A stretch of 64,000 nucleotides of DNA from Seriola aureovittata (Eukaryota > Chordata > Actinopteri > Carangiformes > Carangidae): the NCBI RefSeq assembly GCF_021018895.1, contig NC_079364.1, forward strand, positions 17,676,885 through 17,740,884, read 5' to 3'. The notes beneath the pieces are model-generated. The model was not told the origin of the DNA and searched no databases. It worked only from the letters and a program-made list of their open reading frames with translations. This document shows, piece after piece, positions 42,813 to 55,613 of the stretch. The first letter of the stretch is position 1. Each line of letters begins with the position of its first letter. Position numbers and translations under genes: made by a program.

Positions 42813-45800
42813 ATGGAGCCTGATATAAAAATAAATCCTGGTAGGGTAAATGTTCGTGCCGTTTGTTTTGTCGTTAAAAATTAATATCGACGCATGCCAA
42901 AGTGGAGCAGATGTAATTGTTGGTAACGTTTGGCTAATGTTGCTTCGTTTTCTCTTCAGGAGCGTCCAAATGGGACATTCGTCAGAAAGTTTGGGACTAC
43001 ATCGAAGAAAAGAATCTCGCCAACTTCCCAAGGCCTGTTCACCACAGGATCCCAAATTTCAAGGCAGGTTTAACTGAAGGAGGAGTGAAGTAGTTCAGTT
43101 ACACTGGCAACCAAACTGTTATATAGAGGCATCAATGTCAGCATTGTTGAGGGCTATCACTAAGGCTCTGATCAGTCATCTAATTTGTCATTCATTCACT
43201 CACATTTTTTTCATACAGGCTCGTTCAAGTCACTTTGTTGTGCTCCGTGTGTTGGGAAAGTAAATGAACATGTTAAATAACTAGGTACAGTACTGTTACA
43301 ATAATGACATCAGGGTATGGACAGCAGCTCCTAACTGATTTTCTTGAACTGTGAACTATTAATGGCTATCTTGTCTGTGCATCTATGCATCTCTTTTACT
43401 GTGTACTTAATGGCCAGGGTGCAAATCAAGCGTGCACCAGGCTTGCAGACCTGCAGGAGTTCAAGTCCAGCCAGACAGTCAAAGTAAACCCAGACAGACC
43501 CCAGCAGCAGGCGCGCTTTGTCACTCTGGAAGTAAGTTAACTCTGAGAGAAAAGTGAAAAAATATCATCTGCCCTCCTCTCAAACAGGGTGCATTCACAG
43601 CCTGTGCCAGGGTGTCTGAGCTGGAGGTGTTCACCCAGACACCTGAGGTGAAGGTGGATCCTGACAAACCTTTGGAGGGTGCCCGACTTGCAGTGCTACA
43701 GGTAGCACTGCACTGTGGAAAAAAGCACTAAGAACCATATTGCCTCAGGCTGTACTACAGAAGTATCTTAAATCTGTCTTATCCATTTTGTAACCATGTC
43801 AATTTTACCTACATGTAGGGGTTAACATTTGAAACTGTTAGAAATTCCTGTTTTAAACTTCTTAAAGTGACATATCAGGCACATCAGTACTTTGCGTCTG
43901 CTAAATTTGAATCTACTCATTTGTTATTTTCACCAACACTCACTGAATTTGTTCCAATCCAATACTAATCTGCAAATATGTTAAATAACTGCAAATCTCT
44001 AGATAATTTTTGGATTATTTTTGCAGGCACAGAAAACTTTATTGGTCCCAACTCCTCGTCTCCGTACTGGTCTTTTCAATAAGATTACTCCTCCCCAGGG
44101 GGCCAGCAAAGAACAGCTACAGATATGCTCTTCCTCTCAGGTGTGAAGTTACCGATTGTACATATTTTCATTTTCATCCAGAATTTTCTTCTCATTCATA
44201 AACCCCAAACATTTAACCTGTTCCACTTTTCTTCCTGTCTTCTGTCCTCTTCCTTCAGGGTGTGAAAGACTTCAGTGTGCCTGTTGGCCTGGATGCGAAG
44301 GTGAAGGTTGATCTGGTGGTGGTTGGCTCAGTGGCGGTGTCAGAGAAAGGTGACTGTCAGTTGGCATTTCCACCAATGATTCACCATCTCAACATACCAA
44401 TTCAGTTAAATACTGAGAGCCTAAAACATTGCAAATTTGCGATTCTAATAGATGATCAGTTAGCACAAACTTGCTTAAAATTTATTTCAGTTTAAGTATT
44501 AATGACTAGTAAAACTCCATGAGAGACAAAATCATTAGTATGTTCCCTCCAATATTATTGTGCTGCAAAATTTGACACTGACCCAAGATTCATAGTCTGT
44601 TAGATACTGAATCTGTTAAACCCATACTTTGAATATTAGAAATGACATGCTTTATATGATATTGTTGTTTATTACACTGTGGAAAATGACAGGATACTAA
44701 AAGGACAAGTTGTTTGGCAAAATATTGTGATCACTGCGGAACCAGGACATCCTGTCAGGGAGATTTGACGAAGAATAGAAATGAGAATGAGGGCAGATGT
44801 GAGCAATCAGATCCATTTTGCTCCTTGTGGGTTATGGTGTGTTCTCCCTTACATGAATATTGTGCCATCACTCAATGTGTTTTGATCCTCATTTTCAAAG
44901 TGCCTGAGATAACTGGTGCAGTGCTTCAGTGAAACAGACATGTTTACCATAATGCATATATTTCCTAATGGCTCTAACTGTACAATGCCACATGGTTCTC
45001 ATAAAGGGTTTGTTGCACAGGGTTCATCCATGTTCCCATCAGACTCCATAAAATTAAGTTATTTTTTATGAATTGAAAACATTACTACAGCTGCCTTCAA
45101 CATGTAAGTCAGTGTGTCAGTGTCTGTTTTGCACTATTTTTAATAGGGTGAATGTAATGCAGGTGTTGGTTATTTCAGTTTTATACACATTAAGTGAATC
45201 TGTGATACTGGCCAAGGGAAAAATGCCACCCCAAAGATTAGGTGTAGACTACTGTTGTATTTATCACATAATGCAAAACGTACCTTTTTTTTTTTTTTTA
45301 AATGAAAGGAAAAAAAAAAATTCCTTTGCTTCTGCCTCCTCTTGTAGGCTTTCGAATTGGAAAAGGAGAGGGCTTCGCTGACATGGAGTATGGCATGATG
45401 GCTGCAATGGGAGCTGTGAGCGAGTCAACTGTTGTGGTTACTGTTGTCCATGACTGCCAGGTTAGTTTGTTTAGGTCAAACTAAATAAACAAACCAACGG
45501 TTTTATGTTTTTTTTTTTTTTTTTGTTTTTTTTTTTTCTGTATTGTGAAGTTATTATTATTGATTAAAGCTACAGTATCTGTAGTTTGACTCATGTTATC
45601 AATTAAAAACCTGACAAATACTATAGCAAGAAAATGGTGAAAAAGCTTAACATAAAACTCCAAAATATGGTTTAAACTAATATTTTCCCTTTCTCAAAAT
45701 TATTTAAAATTGTTATGAAGTTTGATGGAAAACATCAACTGTTAGCTGATGGCTAATTTGGATATTTGTCCTTTCAGGTGGTGGAGATTCCAGAGGAGCT

Positions 45801-48632
45801 AATAGAAAGTCATGACCTGACTGTGGACTACATCCTCACTCCCACCAGAGTTATTAAAACAAATTGCCAGTTACCCAAGCCACAGGGAATCATCTGGACC
45901 AAGGTAAATTTAATTTTTTTTCCTTTTTCTTTTTTTTCTTTTTAGTGCTACTGTAAGTTCATGATACAGTTATTTCATTGTGAAGTTGATTCAAAGGGGC
46001 GCCATAGTGACCAAGGAGTTAAGTTGCCAAACATAAACCATAACATCTCCAGTTTGCGTCTGACCAAAGACCTTTGTTGCATGTCATTTTTCCATCTCTC
46101 TCTCCCTTTATTTCCTGTCCTCTCTTGCCCCCCAAAACATAACAGATTGACAACAAACTGTTGAATTAAAAAAAATAAATAAATAAATAAAAAAAAGTAC
46201 AAATGTGAGGAAAAAAATTGAGTTTATTATTGATTCAGTCATTCAGTGTTTTTAAAATGTGGATCAGTCATACGAATTGTATAACTTTGTATGGTGACAG
46301 GGGCTGTTTTATAAGGATAAATAGTGCATTAAATAGGCGGTTGGCAAAACATTTATTGTACATAATACAATGGGTCAACCTCTGTACCTCGATGAAATGA
46401 AACAACATGCAGTATTACTGAATTTGATTCAGCTGCTGTAGTTTCAGGGTCCTGGTGTTAGGCTGGCTCACTGTCATGGCAGCTGAGACAATTGAATAGA
46501 ACTGAGCTGTTCTTAATGTTATTAGTAACACCTGTGCTTTACCAGTCAATATCTGCTGAAAAAGGCCTTGCCAGTGTTGTTAGTATATGAAATGTACATT
46601 TATGTTTCAAAGACTGGGTGCACTTGGGTTATTTTTAACGCAATATGATAATGTCTGTGATGTTAAAATGTATTAACTTTGTGTTGAACCTAATCTAATC
46701 TAACCTAAACTAACAAACAGCAGATCGTTTTGTTTGAGTGTATGTTTTATAGTCTAGACCAGTTTTTCTCAACCAGTCCTCCATGTCAGGTGTCTTCTGA
46801 TCTGACTGAGGAGTACACATCTTTATGACCCTTGAATGGGATTAGTAAACTTGGAAAATAAGCTTGTACAGAGATGGTCCTATCAAAATGTTTAGCTACT
46901 CTCTTTAGAGACACTGCCCTCTAATGGACATACAATGATGCCACACCTCATCAGAGGACTCATTCCAACTGTTTCTGTGTGCATTTCATTTCTTTGTGCT
47001 AATAACGTACTCCTTTCTTCTCCCTCTTTTTCTTTCCTGTTCAATAACAATAATGATATGAGTCATCATTTTAGTTTTTATATACATAACTTAGAGTACA
47101 TTCTGTATGTACTATGGTGCACCAAGACATCCAAACAACCAGTTATCAAACACAAAAGAGTGAAAATGATCTTGAGGAAAAACGGTCAACAAAACAAAAT
47201 AAATAATTAACTGTGTGAGTATACTATTACAATGGTACTTCATCATCTGTCTATATATAAATGAGATCCTGGGCCTTAAACCGCTTCTGATTTACTGAGG
47301 GTGGCAGAGATGTCATGTGTTTTTCCACCTGATAATTTGTCTTTAATTAGACATGATGGGGATATTATTCTTATCATGTGGAGAGTTTCTGTGTAACCTC
47401 TGGGTTTCCTTCAGACACGCATGTAAGTAAACAGGACCCAGTGACCTCACAGGCAGGAAGGCCATGTCTGATCATCAAAGGCTCCTCTGCCCAGCCAGCT
47501 TGGCTCTGCAGGGGCAGGGGAATGACAGGTCAAACAGGCCACTGTAAAAACAATAGCCCCGTATATCCTTTACAGGACTGGTCAGCATCAAAGGCTGCCA
47601 AGACACTTGAGGACCCAACAAATCAAGACAAGTTTTTATTTTTAACTGCTTGGGAAATGAAATGTCCTGCTGCTATAAAGAAAGTTATTACCATAGCATG
47701 GGCTGTGCAGGATGGAGTAATACCAATTAATTTGTCAGCTTTTGCTTTGGTGTTGATTTAACTCATCCATAGGTATGCTGCCTTGGCTCTCAGCAGGGCT
47801 ATTTGTTTGCTGTGTGTGACACCCCTCCCCTTTCAGCCTTACCTGAGCCTGTCCAGTTTTGTGTCTTCAGCTGGACACAGAAAAGCTGGAGAAGATCCCC
47901 ATCCTGAAGAAGCTGCGTGCTCTGGAGGAACAGGTTGGAAAGGATGTAACACTGGGGGCGGTGCCTGCTGAAGCAGAGCCTCGTCTGCACACCAGTCAAC
48001 CCAAAAGGCAAACCAGACGGAGGCCAAGGCAGAACACGCAGCAGGATGCTGAGGGAGTATCCACACAGGACTCCAAACAAGAGAAAAGAGCAGAGGGAGA
48101 AGAGAGGGCCAGACTGCGCCCAGCTAGAGTGAGAAAAGAAAGCAGAGGAGATGGCAGGAGGGATGAACAGGGAGAAATCTACGAGAAAGGAAAGGGAAAA
48201 AGTGGAGGCAACATGAAGGAGAAGGGCTCAGATGAAAGGGGAAGTGAAGTCATGTCTCAACGTAGGCTTCCTCCAAGTGTGACCACGGTATACCTGGGAG
48301 GAATCCCTGCCGGGCTGCGTGTTAGTGAGCTGAAAACTGCCCTCAGAGAGAGGGAGGCTGCTCCGCTGAGGCTCACCTGGCAGGGAGCTCAGCACAGGGC
48401 CTTCCTTGACTACAGCGACCCTCAGGCTGCAGAGCAGGCCCTGGAGGCTCTGCAGGGTCTCAGTCTGAATGGTCACAGTCTGCAGGCTGAGCTGGCCAAG
48501 AGCCAACGGGGAGGCAAGAGGTCTGGACAATCCAATAGGAGACTGAGAACATCAGCAGCTCTAAGATCTGAAACAGCATCACCAGATACCAAGGGTGACA
48601 CAGCTGAAAAGACTGAGCAGTATGAGCAATAG
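42813..48632 (+). CDS. mthfsd: MTHFSD, methenyltetrahydrofolate synthetase domain and RRM protein
   Basis: Cyclo-ligase-like domain joined to an RNA-recognition motif; family knowledge makes it an RNA-binding, stress-granule-associated protein, and enzyme activity is doubtful. Exons: 42813-42840, 42960-43063, 43418-43531 (3a), 43588-43701 (3b), 44027-44140, 44259-44349, 45348-45460, 45778-45903, 47871-48632. With one of 3a/3b it encodes 483 residues; with both, 521. The N-terminal part matches human strongly ([40 protein letters not shown]). The last exon has a long charged Arg/Lys/Glu linker, longer than in human, then the RRM ([20 protein letters not shown] to LQAELAK). Intron 2 uses a GC donor (AAG|GCAGGT at 43064). 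The gene converges on foxf1, as in human. Confidence 0.94.
43418..43531 (+). other. mthfsd: mthfsd alternative exon 3a
   Basis: 114 nt, phase 0 at both ends, with AG acceptor and GTAAGT donor and no stop. It starts [15 protein letters not shown] and contains TVKVNPDRP. By hand alignment it shares 16 of 38 residues with exon 3b and is less like the human exon than 3b is. It is either a retained duplicate or a mutually exclusive partner. Confidence 0.8.
43588..43701 (+). other. mthfsd: mthfsd alternative exon 3b
   Basis: 114 nt, phase 0 at both ends. It encodes [15 protein letters not shown] and [15 protein letters not shown]; the human form I know reads [15 protein letters not shown]. The intron separating it from 3a (43532-43587) is only 56 nt. 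Confidence 0.85.
46418..46535. repeat. Dispersed repeat, copy 2
   Basis: Partner of 40185-40295, inside mthfsd intron 7. It contains GTTTCAGGGTCCTGGTGTTA, CACTGTCATGGC, GAGACAATTGAA and TTCTTAATGTTATTAG. Confidence 0.7.
47385..47765. promoter_or_regulatory. Candidate conserved non-coding element in mthfsd intron 7
   Basis: This 380-base block has balanced, high-complexity sequence unlike the AT-rich intron around it. It carries two ATCAAAG motifs (47474-47480 and 47587-47593), each continuing as GGCT, the core of TCF/LEF sites. An open frame of 127 codons covers it but has no family match and no convincing splice context. It could be an enhancer of nearby foxf1 with mthfsd as bystander; this is inference. 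Confidence 0.3.
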
Positions 48633-48782
48633 GCAACAGTGGAGCAACCTTAAACACCTTAAGAAGAGTGTAGTTGTGTTTTTGTTTTGTTTTTTTCTTT
48701 TATGAATATCTAGATTTATTACAAGAGGACCTCAGTTATATAAACTGTAGACTGTGACTGCTAATGAACATCACAATATATG

Positions 48783-48788
48783 AATAAA
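48783..48788 (+). other. mthfsd: mthfsd polyadenylation signal
   Basis: AATAAA 151 bases after the stop codon; the first such hexamer downstream, implying a short 3' UTR. Confidence 0.65.
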
Positions 48789-48984
48789 ATATGCAACAAC
48801 AATACCTAAAAATATCATCTCTGAATCCCAGCATCATAAAGCATTTCACTAGAAAAGTATTTTGTTCTTTCCATTTAATTATATTTAACCAATACACCAA
48901 TGTGCCTTTATTTAATTCTCACACACCTCCTGGTCTGTGTCCCAAGAGCCTTTGTCATTGAAGGTGCTTTTTTTGAGTGATTCA

Positions 48985-49137
<153 letters not shown>

Positions 49138-50684
49138 CTCTTTCAAACCACAGAGTCAACATACAATATGTTTGTTAAATACTTGTTAGTTATCTCAAAA
49201 AACATTGAACTGAGGACTTGGGCCAAAGGAAGAAATGGTTAGTTTTTTTTTGCGGTAGCGCCAACATGTGGCGATTTATACAACCCCGATTGTCCCTGGC
49301 CCATGAGGCATAGTAAAATTGAAAATTCATTGGTCTAACATTTATGTATCCATATATGCCACAATGTTTGACCAAAAAGATTTTCCACAAAGATTTTTTT
49401 TTTTTTTTGGTTCTTTTCACCGCTATGAATTCCATCCAATCCTCACCACATCTGTAACATTTGAATCACTTTAAAAGCATGTTGGTTGTTTTTTCTATTC
49501 CATTTCATTGCTAAATGAATGTGGTCTATTTCACATAAACTACCATAAATCTTGGACATATTGTGCCTTTTCAACCAAATTTAGAGGACGTGAACATACA
49601 CACATATCACAGACTACAGCAATACAATAAATTTAAATGGCCATAATTTAATTGTGGTTCAATTGCAGTTCAAAATTTTTTTTAAACGATTTAGGTATTA
49701 TCTCAAAATATCTATTGTTATGCAGATTATAAACATCCAAAGCTATTTTAATTTAAAAATAACAACTGTTGAGGCACTAAGCTCTTTGATTTCTTCTGTT
49801 CTGTTTTCTGCTCACTTAGTTATTTTTCTGAATATTTTGGAATTGGACATTGTGCATTCAAGCAGTGATATTTGTACCTTTACTGATAAAAAAACAAGAC
49901 TTGTACATGGCATGTCTGGTTAGATCGGTTTGGGTATGATGCCAGCATCAACATTTAGTGAATAGGAGATGCCTGAATGAGCTGTTACAGACTTTATGCA
50001 TCTGTTTGTAAGATGTTACATAGAGACAATTTCTACTAAAGTGTTTGACTGTACCTGTTCAGTCTTAGTGTCTTTATTTATTAATTTTAAACAATTGTGC
50101 AGTATCTCACTTTGATTTTAACAAATATCTGGGGGTTATTGAATTACTGATTGCACTTTTTGGAGACCACACTGCAAACTTAAACTAAAAAAAAAAAGAC
50201 CTTAGACCAGTTGTAACAAACACGCCTCAAACTGTCATAAAGAATAACGTGAATCTTTGTACTGATGAGGCAGTGATGTATGGTCAGATGCTAAACTTAA
50301 ACATGATATATCAATCCACTGATGGAATTTTGACAAAACTGTGATCATTGGACACCAATCATAAAGTCAACTTTTAACCTTTTGAATTACCGTAGCACCG
50401 TAAAAGCAAAGATTTTAAGCAAATTTTAAGAGATTGATGTTTTCTTAATGACACCTGTTTTTGAAAGTGAATCTATCTATCTGCATTAGTACTGTTGGTT
50501 TCCAGGCAGAACAACAGGTTAGTTTAGAAATACCAAGAGTATCACACATATGCAAACCACTTATCCAGACTTTAGCGCCCAATAACTTGTAACTTGCACC
50601 CCCCCCCGCACAGGCATTACCCGATAAATGTTCACCTTCGTGTCGGTCTGTACTGCCAGAGAAGTGTCCTGTTTTCTCTGAAGT

Positions 50685-50915
50685 CTTGATTGTATTGAGA
50701 CATAAGCACGCAGCATGTCTGTCTGCAAAGGGCAGGCCTCAGGCTTTTTATGGAGCTGTCATCCAGGCCTGGCCAGGGAACAGCTGTGGAGCCCCATTGC
50801 TCTCCCTCAGCCCCGCCAGAGCACTGAACCTCGGCAAATGTCATCGGTTTGTTAATGTGCTGTTCCACTGCTGTTGAGCCTGCAGCCCCTGTGCTCGATT
50901 GCATGCTCATTCTAC
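50685..50915. promoter_or_regulatory. Candidate conserved element downstream of foxf1
   Basis: A GC-richer, non-repetitive block in AT-rich intergenic DNA, 2.4 kb past the foxf1 stop on the foxf1 side of mthfsd. It has no coding match and is called from composition only. Confidence 0.25.
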
Positions 50916-53062
50916 TGGGGTTCAGTCAGTGGTCAACGTTGTGAGGGTGCAAAGTTACACAAGTAACAAAAGAAAAAAGATTTACCGTACTGTATGTCTG
51001 CACACAAACCTCAACTGCATGATATACACAATAATATTAACAAGACGACAACTTCAATTACTCTGTTCCTTTATCTAACTTACATGAGGTGTGCATCAGT
51101 GTAATCTGAGTGAACTATGTTGCCATGTTTTTCAGCATGAGGACAACCTGTTGTTGCTTTCAACACCACAGAATTCTCTGAAACTAAAAGAATTCAAATT
51201 CTAAAAGATATGTATACATTTTTTTCATTTGTGCCAATTCAAATTAATATTACCTGCGTTAGCCTTAAACTATAAGCAACAAGTTATTCATGTTGGTAAA
51301 ACTGATTTTTTTTTTTTTTTTGCCATAATAATCAAACAACAAGGAATTTGATAAAGAGCATTTAGGAAAATTGGCTCATGTGCCTTTTGTTATATTTTTG
51401 AAAAACAGTATGTTGTATTTCCAAGACATTCAGGGATTCACTTATTTGTATGATTGAATCTTATACCTGTGCCTTTGCTATAGATTTTGAACTTAATATT
51501 TAAGAAGTACAAGGTTTTGCCTGCACAGCTTTCCTTCATATTTTATGTTAAACCTATTTAATTTTTTCCCCCCTCTTCATAAATTGTAATTTTGGAATCT
51601 GTATCTTCTTACAGCTCTTTCCTCTGCAGATTTACAGAAGTTGATGCGTCCTTGACAACCTGAACTATTCATTACAGGAGGTAAAGGATTATTTTTTATC
51701 AGCACCGTTTATTATATTTTCACCAGGGTATTATGCGGAAATATTCTTTGGACCAAATGCTTTAGAGGAAAACAACTGCACAACCTGTAACCAAACGCGA
51801 GTGAAATCTTTGTAACTGCCGCGTGGACTCTCAAATAGAATGCGTGTTACAATTAACTTTTCAAACCATTTATTTTAAATCTACATCAATTAATCAGCGT
51901 TTTGTGGAAAATCAGATTTGTTCATATAACATCAGTTTACAACAACAGGCACGACCTGCTCCTGCTGCGCTGATTGGTTAAACTGCCAGACTCTGGCTGC
52001 AGCCATGGTCTGAAATGCATTATACAGACACCACTGTGATATTCATGTTACATTTTTCTGTAGAACTTCTGTAATGATACTGTGGACCTGTGCGCAATGT
52101 TCTTTAAATGTTTTGGCTTCAGTGTCGCCAAAGATGTAGATGAGACCCACATGAACTCAGTTTACCCACCTTTTAGATTTATTAATTACAAGATTATACA
52201 TTTATGAAAAATCCTGCTGAATTATTATAAATATTGTGTTTTTTTTTTTTCTTTTCAGGAAAATGCCTCACTGTCTTTAAATACTGTTGCCTTTGGGTTC
52301 ATTGTGTAATAATGGTCGCTAAAATTTTCAGTTGTGGTGGCATATTTGTTTGCAGTGCCCCCCCACCCCACCCCACCAAAAAAAAAAAAAAAATGCCAGA
52401 GATTATAGGTGTGTGATAAAATCGAAATATGTCTTGTTCTTGTGGATTTAGGCTTCAACGTCCAACAAATGATTTGTTGTAATATAGCCAAAAGATTAGC
52501 CCTCACTAATTTTCCTAACAATATACAAGTATACAGTGCTGAAAGTAATGGTCTACATATATCTACCCCAACAACATAACAGTGCTTACAATATATCCTC
52601 AATTTTCATTTTAAAACAAATAATAAGCGTTCTGACAAATATTGCCAATAAAGCATATACCTCCTTGGCCAATTCGCCTGAAATTAAAATATGCAGGCCT
52701 ACAGAATAAATAAAAAGTTGCGCTTATAGGCTATTCAAAAAGTGCCTTCATCGTTTTTACACAGTATATATGGACTTACAGTATATGTGTAATGTCCATA
52801 ATTGTTCATTTCAAATTCAATGCTGGTATGTACGTCCAAATAAAGAGCCTCAGTCTAATTTGTCAAAGAAAAGTAAAAACTTCAGATGAAGAAAATGAGT
52901 GTGCATTTTTTACATTGGCCTACTTTAACAATAAGAATAAACATGAACAAAGGTGTGAAGTGGTAGTCATCCGCTCTGCAGGACTAAGTACCAAACAGCA
53001 GCAGGGTTTCATACGCCCAGTCTTTCCCCGCTGGTCGATGTTGATGGCATGAAAAAAAGTTT

Positions 53063-53068
53063 TTTATT
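53063..53068 (-). other. foxf1: foxf1 polyadenylation signal
   Basis: AATAAA on the minus strand about 250 bases after the foxf1 stop. An ATTTA motif (plus-strand TAAAT counterpart near 53226-53232) lies in this short 3' UTR. The end is inferred. Confidence 0.5.
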
Positions 53069-53319
53069 ATTATATATTATTATTATGTGGTTGCTTTGGT
53101 GATGATTTGGCCTGTCTCCGTGTCTTTGTCGCTGTGGGAACCAGTACAGAGAAGTAGTCCGGTCCACTTGAAGCGGTGAGCAACTCTCCAGGGCCGGGGG
53201 CATATGCCTTCATGTCTCTCAGTGGTTATTTACTCGTTTGTTCTCGTTTCAGTTCACTCTGCTGCGCGCCTCAAGTCTGTGACACCGTCCTCTGGTCTTG
53301 CAGATTGTCCGTGGAGGCA

Positions 53320-55613
53320 TCACATGACGCAGGGCTTGATGTCCTGGTAGGAGACCTGTTGGTGGTGGTAGTACGAGCCGCTGCTCGGTGAGTGCATCGC
53401 TGAGGACGTCATGGCGTTGAACGAGAAGACAAACTCCTTTCGGTCACACATGCTGGGAGACTGGGAATGGTACCGAGGAATACCTGCACAAAGGTATTTT
53501 AAATCATGATCATTTGTAATGTCACAAGGTTTACTGAGACTTTGTCTATGAATTAAAATAATATATCCTCCCAGTTTCTAAGATAGTTATTTGATGTTCT
53601 GACATCTAAAAATAATAGAATTATTTTAATATTTTAAGCTTTAATTACCCAAGATATTACACATTTACCCTAAGAGCCTTTCCATTGACTTTAATGATGA
53701 TAATGATGATGGTAATAATAATAATAGAGTAGTATCATTAGTGGTTAAATAAATGGAGTGCATACCCAAACTGATACCTGTCTAGCATGTTTTATTATTT
53801 GTATTTTAACATCAAATTTACATTTAATTTGTAGATATAGGCCTTTTCACTGACTCAAGTGCATGCCTATATATTTCTCGTAGACCTGAAGTCCATTTAG
53901 CAAGCACGATTAAGATAGTGAGAGGGGGAGGCGGGCTTGCAGGGCTAATTGACAGTGGCCCTCTTGCACGCCAGTCCCGGAGGACTGAGGGCCTCGGGGC
54001 AAGGCAGGCTGGACCAAACCGCGCTTGTTTTGCTTGCCCGGAGATTGGCACTGCTCTAAACTGTCCCGGCAGACTCTCTCTGATTTTCTTTTTTCTTTTT
54101 TTCTTTTTTTCTGTACCACTTCTAGAAATTTAGACCAAGCGAGTTTGAGACTCCTCATATCTGGGTTCTATTTGGAGGATCACTGTGCTCTATTTAATTG
54201 GGAGCAGGACAGTGACTAAGCTTAGGTAATTTTCGTGGGAGGAAATATGCATGTTTTTTTTTTTTTAGTTGCATCATTTTCCTTAATGGTCTTTATTTGA
54301 ATTCGTCTTCGGCTTTGTACAGCTCAGATAAGCCTGTGATTCACTGATTGCAAAATACAGCGCATTTCGAAAGCTTTGTGGCTACCTCACTATTTCCATT
54401 AGGCCCATTTTGGCATACAACCTTACAAATCTGTAAACCCACCAGGCTTGACCATGTGTAGAAAATACTAAACATGAAACTGTGCTATCTAATAGGCTAA
54501 TTAAGTGGTTTGGTAAAAATGGGAAATAAATATTCTTACTTCATATTGTCCCTTTAATTTCACTTTCCTTTATAAAATCAGCTTCTTTTTTTTTTTTTTT
54601 CATGCAACATTATGAAGTTGAAATATTGACCCACCTTGTAAATCTGTGGTACTGTGCCCGTTCTGGTGCAGGTAAGGTTGGTCTAGGGAATGTGTGGGCA
54701 AACTCGGTTGCAGCGGGTTCGCCCCTGGATTACAAGGAGACAGAGGCTGCTGCTTAATGTAGGAAGCACCGTTATTCAGTGAGGCCGTGGGGGCTGGAGC
54801 CCACGCCGAGGCTGAGCTCGAATAGACGGGGTGAGGCTCCATGACTCCCCCGCTGGTGAGCAGGGGCGAGGCGGAATTGTCGTGGTGAGGATAGTCACTC
54901 CCAGTGGATCCTGTACAACTTCCCATGTAGGAATGTCCACTGTTGGTCGACAAGTGTGACATGGAGTGCCCGGACAGACCCATTCCCTCCATGTTACCTG
55001 CCAAATGTCCATTCATCATCCCAATCCCACTGTCCAGAGACAAGCTGTTGGGCGGACAGGATAGGCCCCCGCCGCTCCCCTGGAAGTTGTAGGACTCGGG
55101 GATGTGGTTGAATCCAAGGCCGTTCATCATGCTGTACATGGGCTTTAGCGCCTGGCACTTGCGCCTAAAACCCCTGGGTCTCCTTCTGAAGGAGCCTTCC
55201 TCGAACATAAACTCACTAGCCGGGTCGATAGTCCAGTAGTGGCCCTTCCCCGGCCGGCCGAGGCCCTTGGGCAGTTTAATGAAACACTCGTTCAGCGACA
55301 AGTTGTGACGCACGGAGTTCTTCCATCCCTGGTATGAGCCTCTGAAAAACGGGAAGCGGCTCTGCAGAAACTGGTATATTTCACTGAGCGTCAGGCGCTT
55401 AGTTGGAGAACTCTGTATAGCCATGACTATTAAAGCTATGTATGAATAAGGGGGCTTCTCTGGTCGACGGATCCCTGCATTTGTCTTTTTGGTTTTCGTC
55501 GTGGAGGAAGCGGTTTCCATCACCGCCGTCTGTCCGTGCGGCTTCTCCGGAGCAGACATCGGGCTGCTCTGGGCAGGAGTCTGCGCTGGAGGCTGCTGGA
55601 CCTCTGCCGTCAT
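53320..55613 (-). CDS. foxf1: FOXF1, forkhead transcription factor
   Basis: Forkhead activator of visceral, lung-bud and splanchnic mesenchyme and endothelium; a Hedgehog target in vertebrates. Two minus-strand exons, 55613-54635 and 53483-53320, join in phase 1 across a 1.15-kb GT-AG intron to give 380 residues (human 379). The forkhead domain spans about residues 53-145 and includes [17 protein letters not shown] and [20 protein letters not shown], identical to human as far as I recall. Exon 2 carries the conserved tail [20 protein letters not shown] and ends YQDIKPCVM. The N-terminus (MTAEVQQPP...MSAPEKPHG) has a fish-type extension before the mammalian-like start. FOXF2 is excluded by the [17 protein letters not shown] pattern and by the mthfsd neighbour. 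The exon reads through the donor for 11 codons if unspliced, which is not the real C-terminus. Confidence 0.97.

Noticed and set aside
47378..47761. 127-codon open frame in mthfsd intron 7
   Set aside because: No recognised domain and no supported splice partners; described instead as a possible non-coding element.
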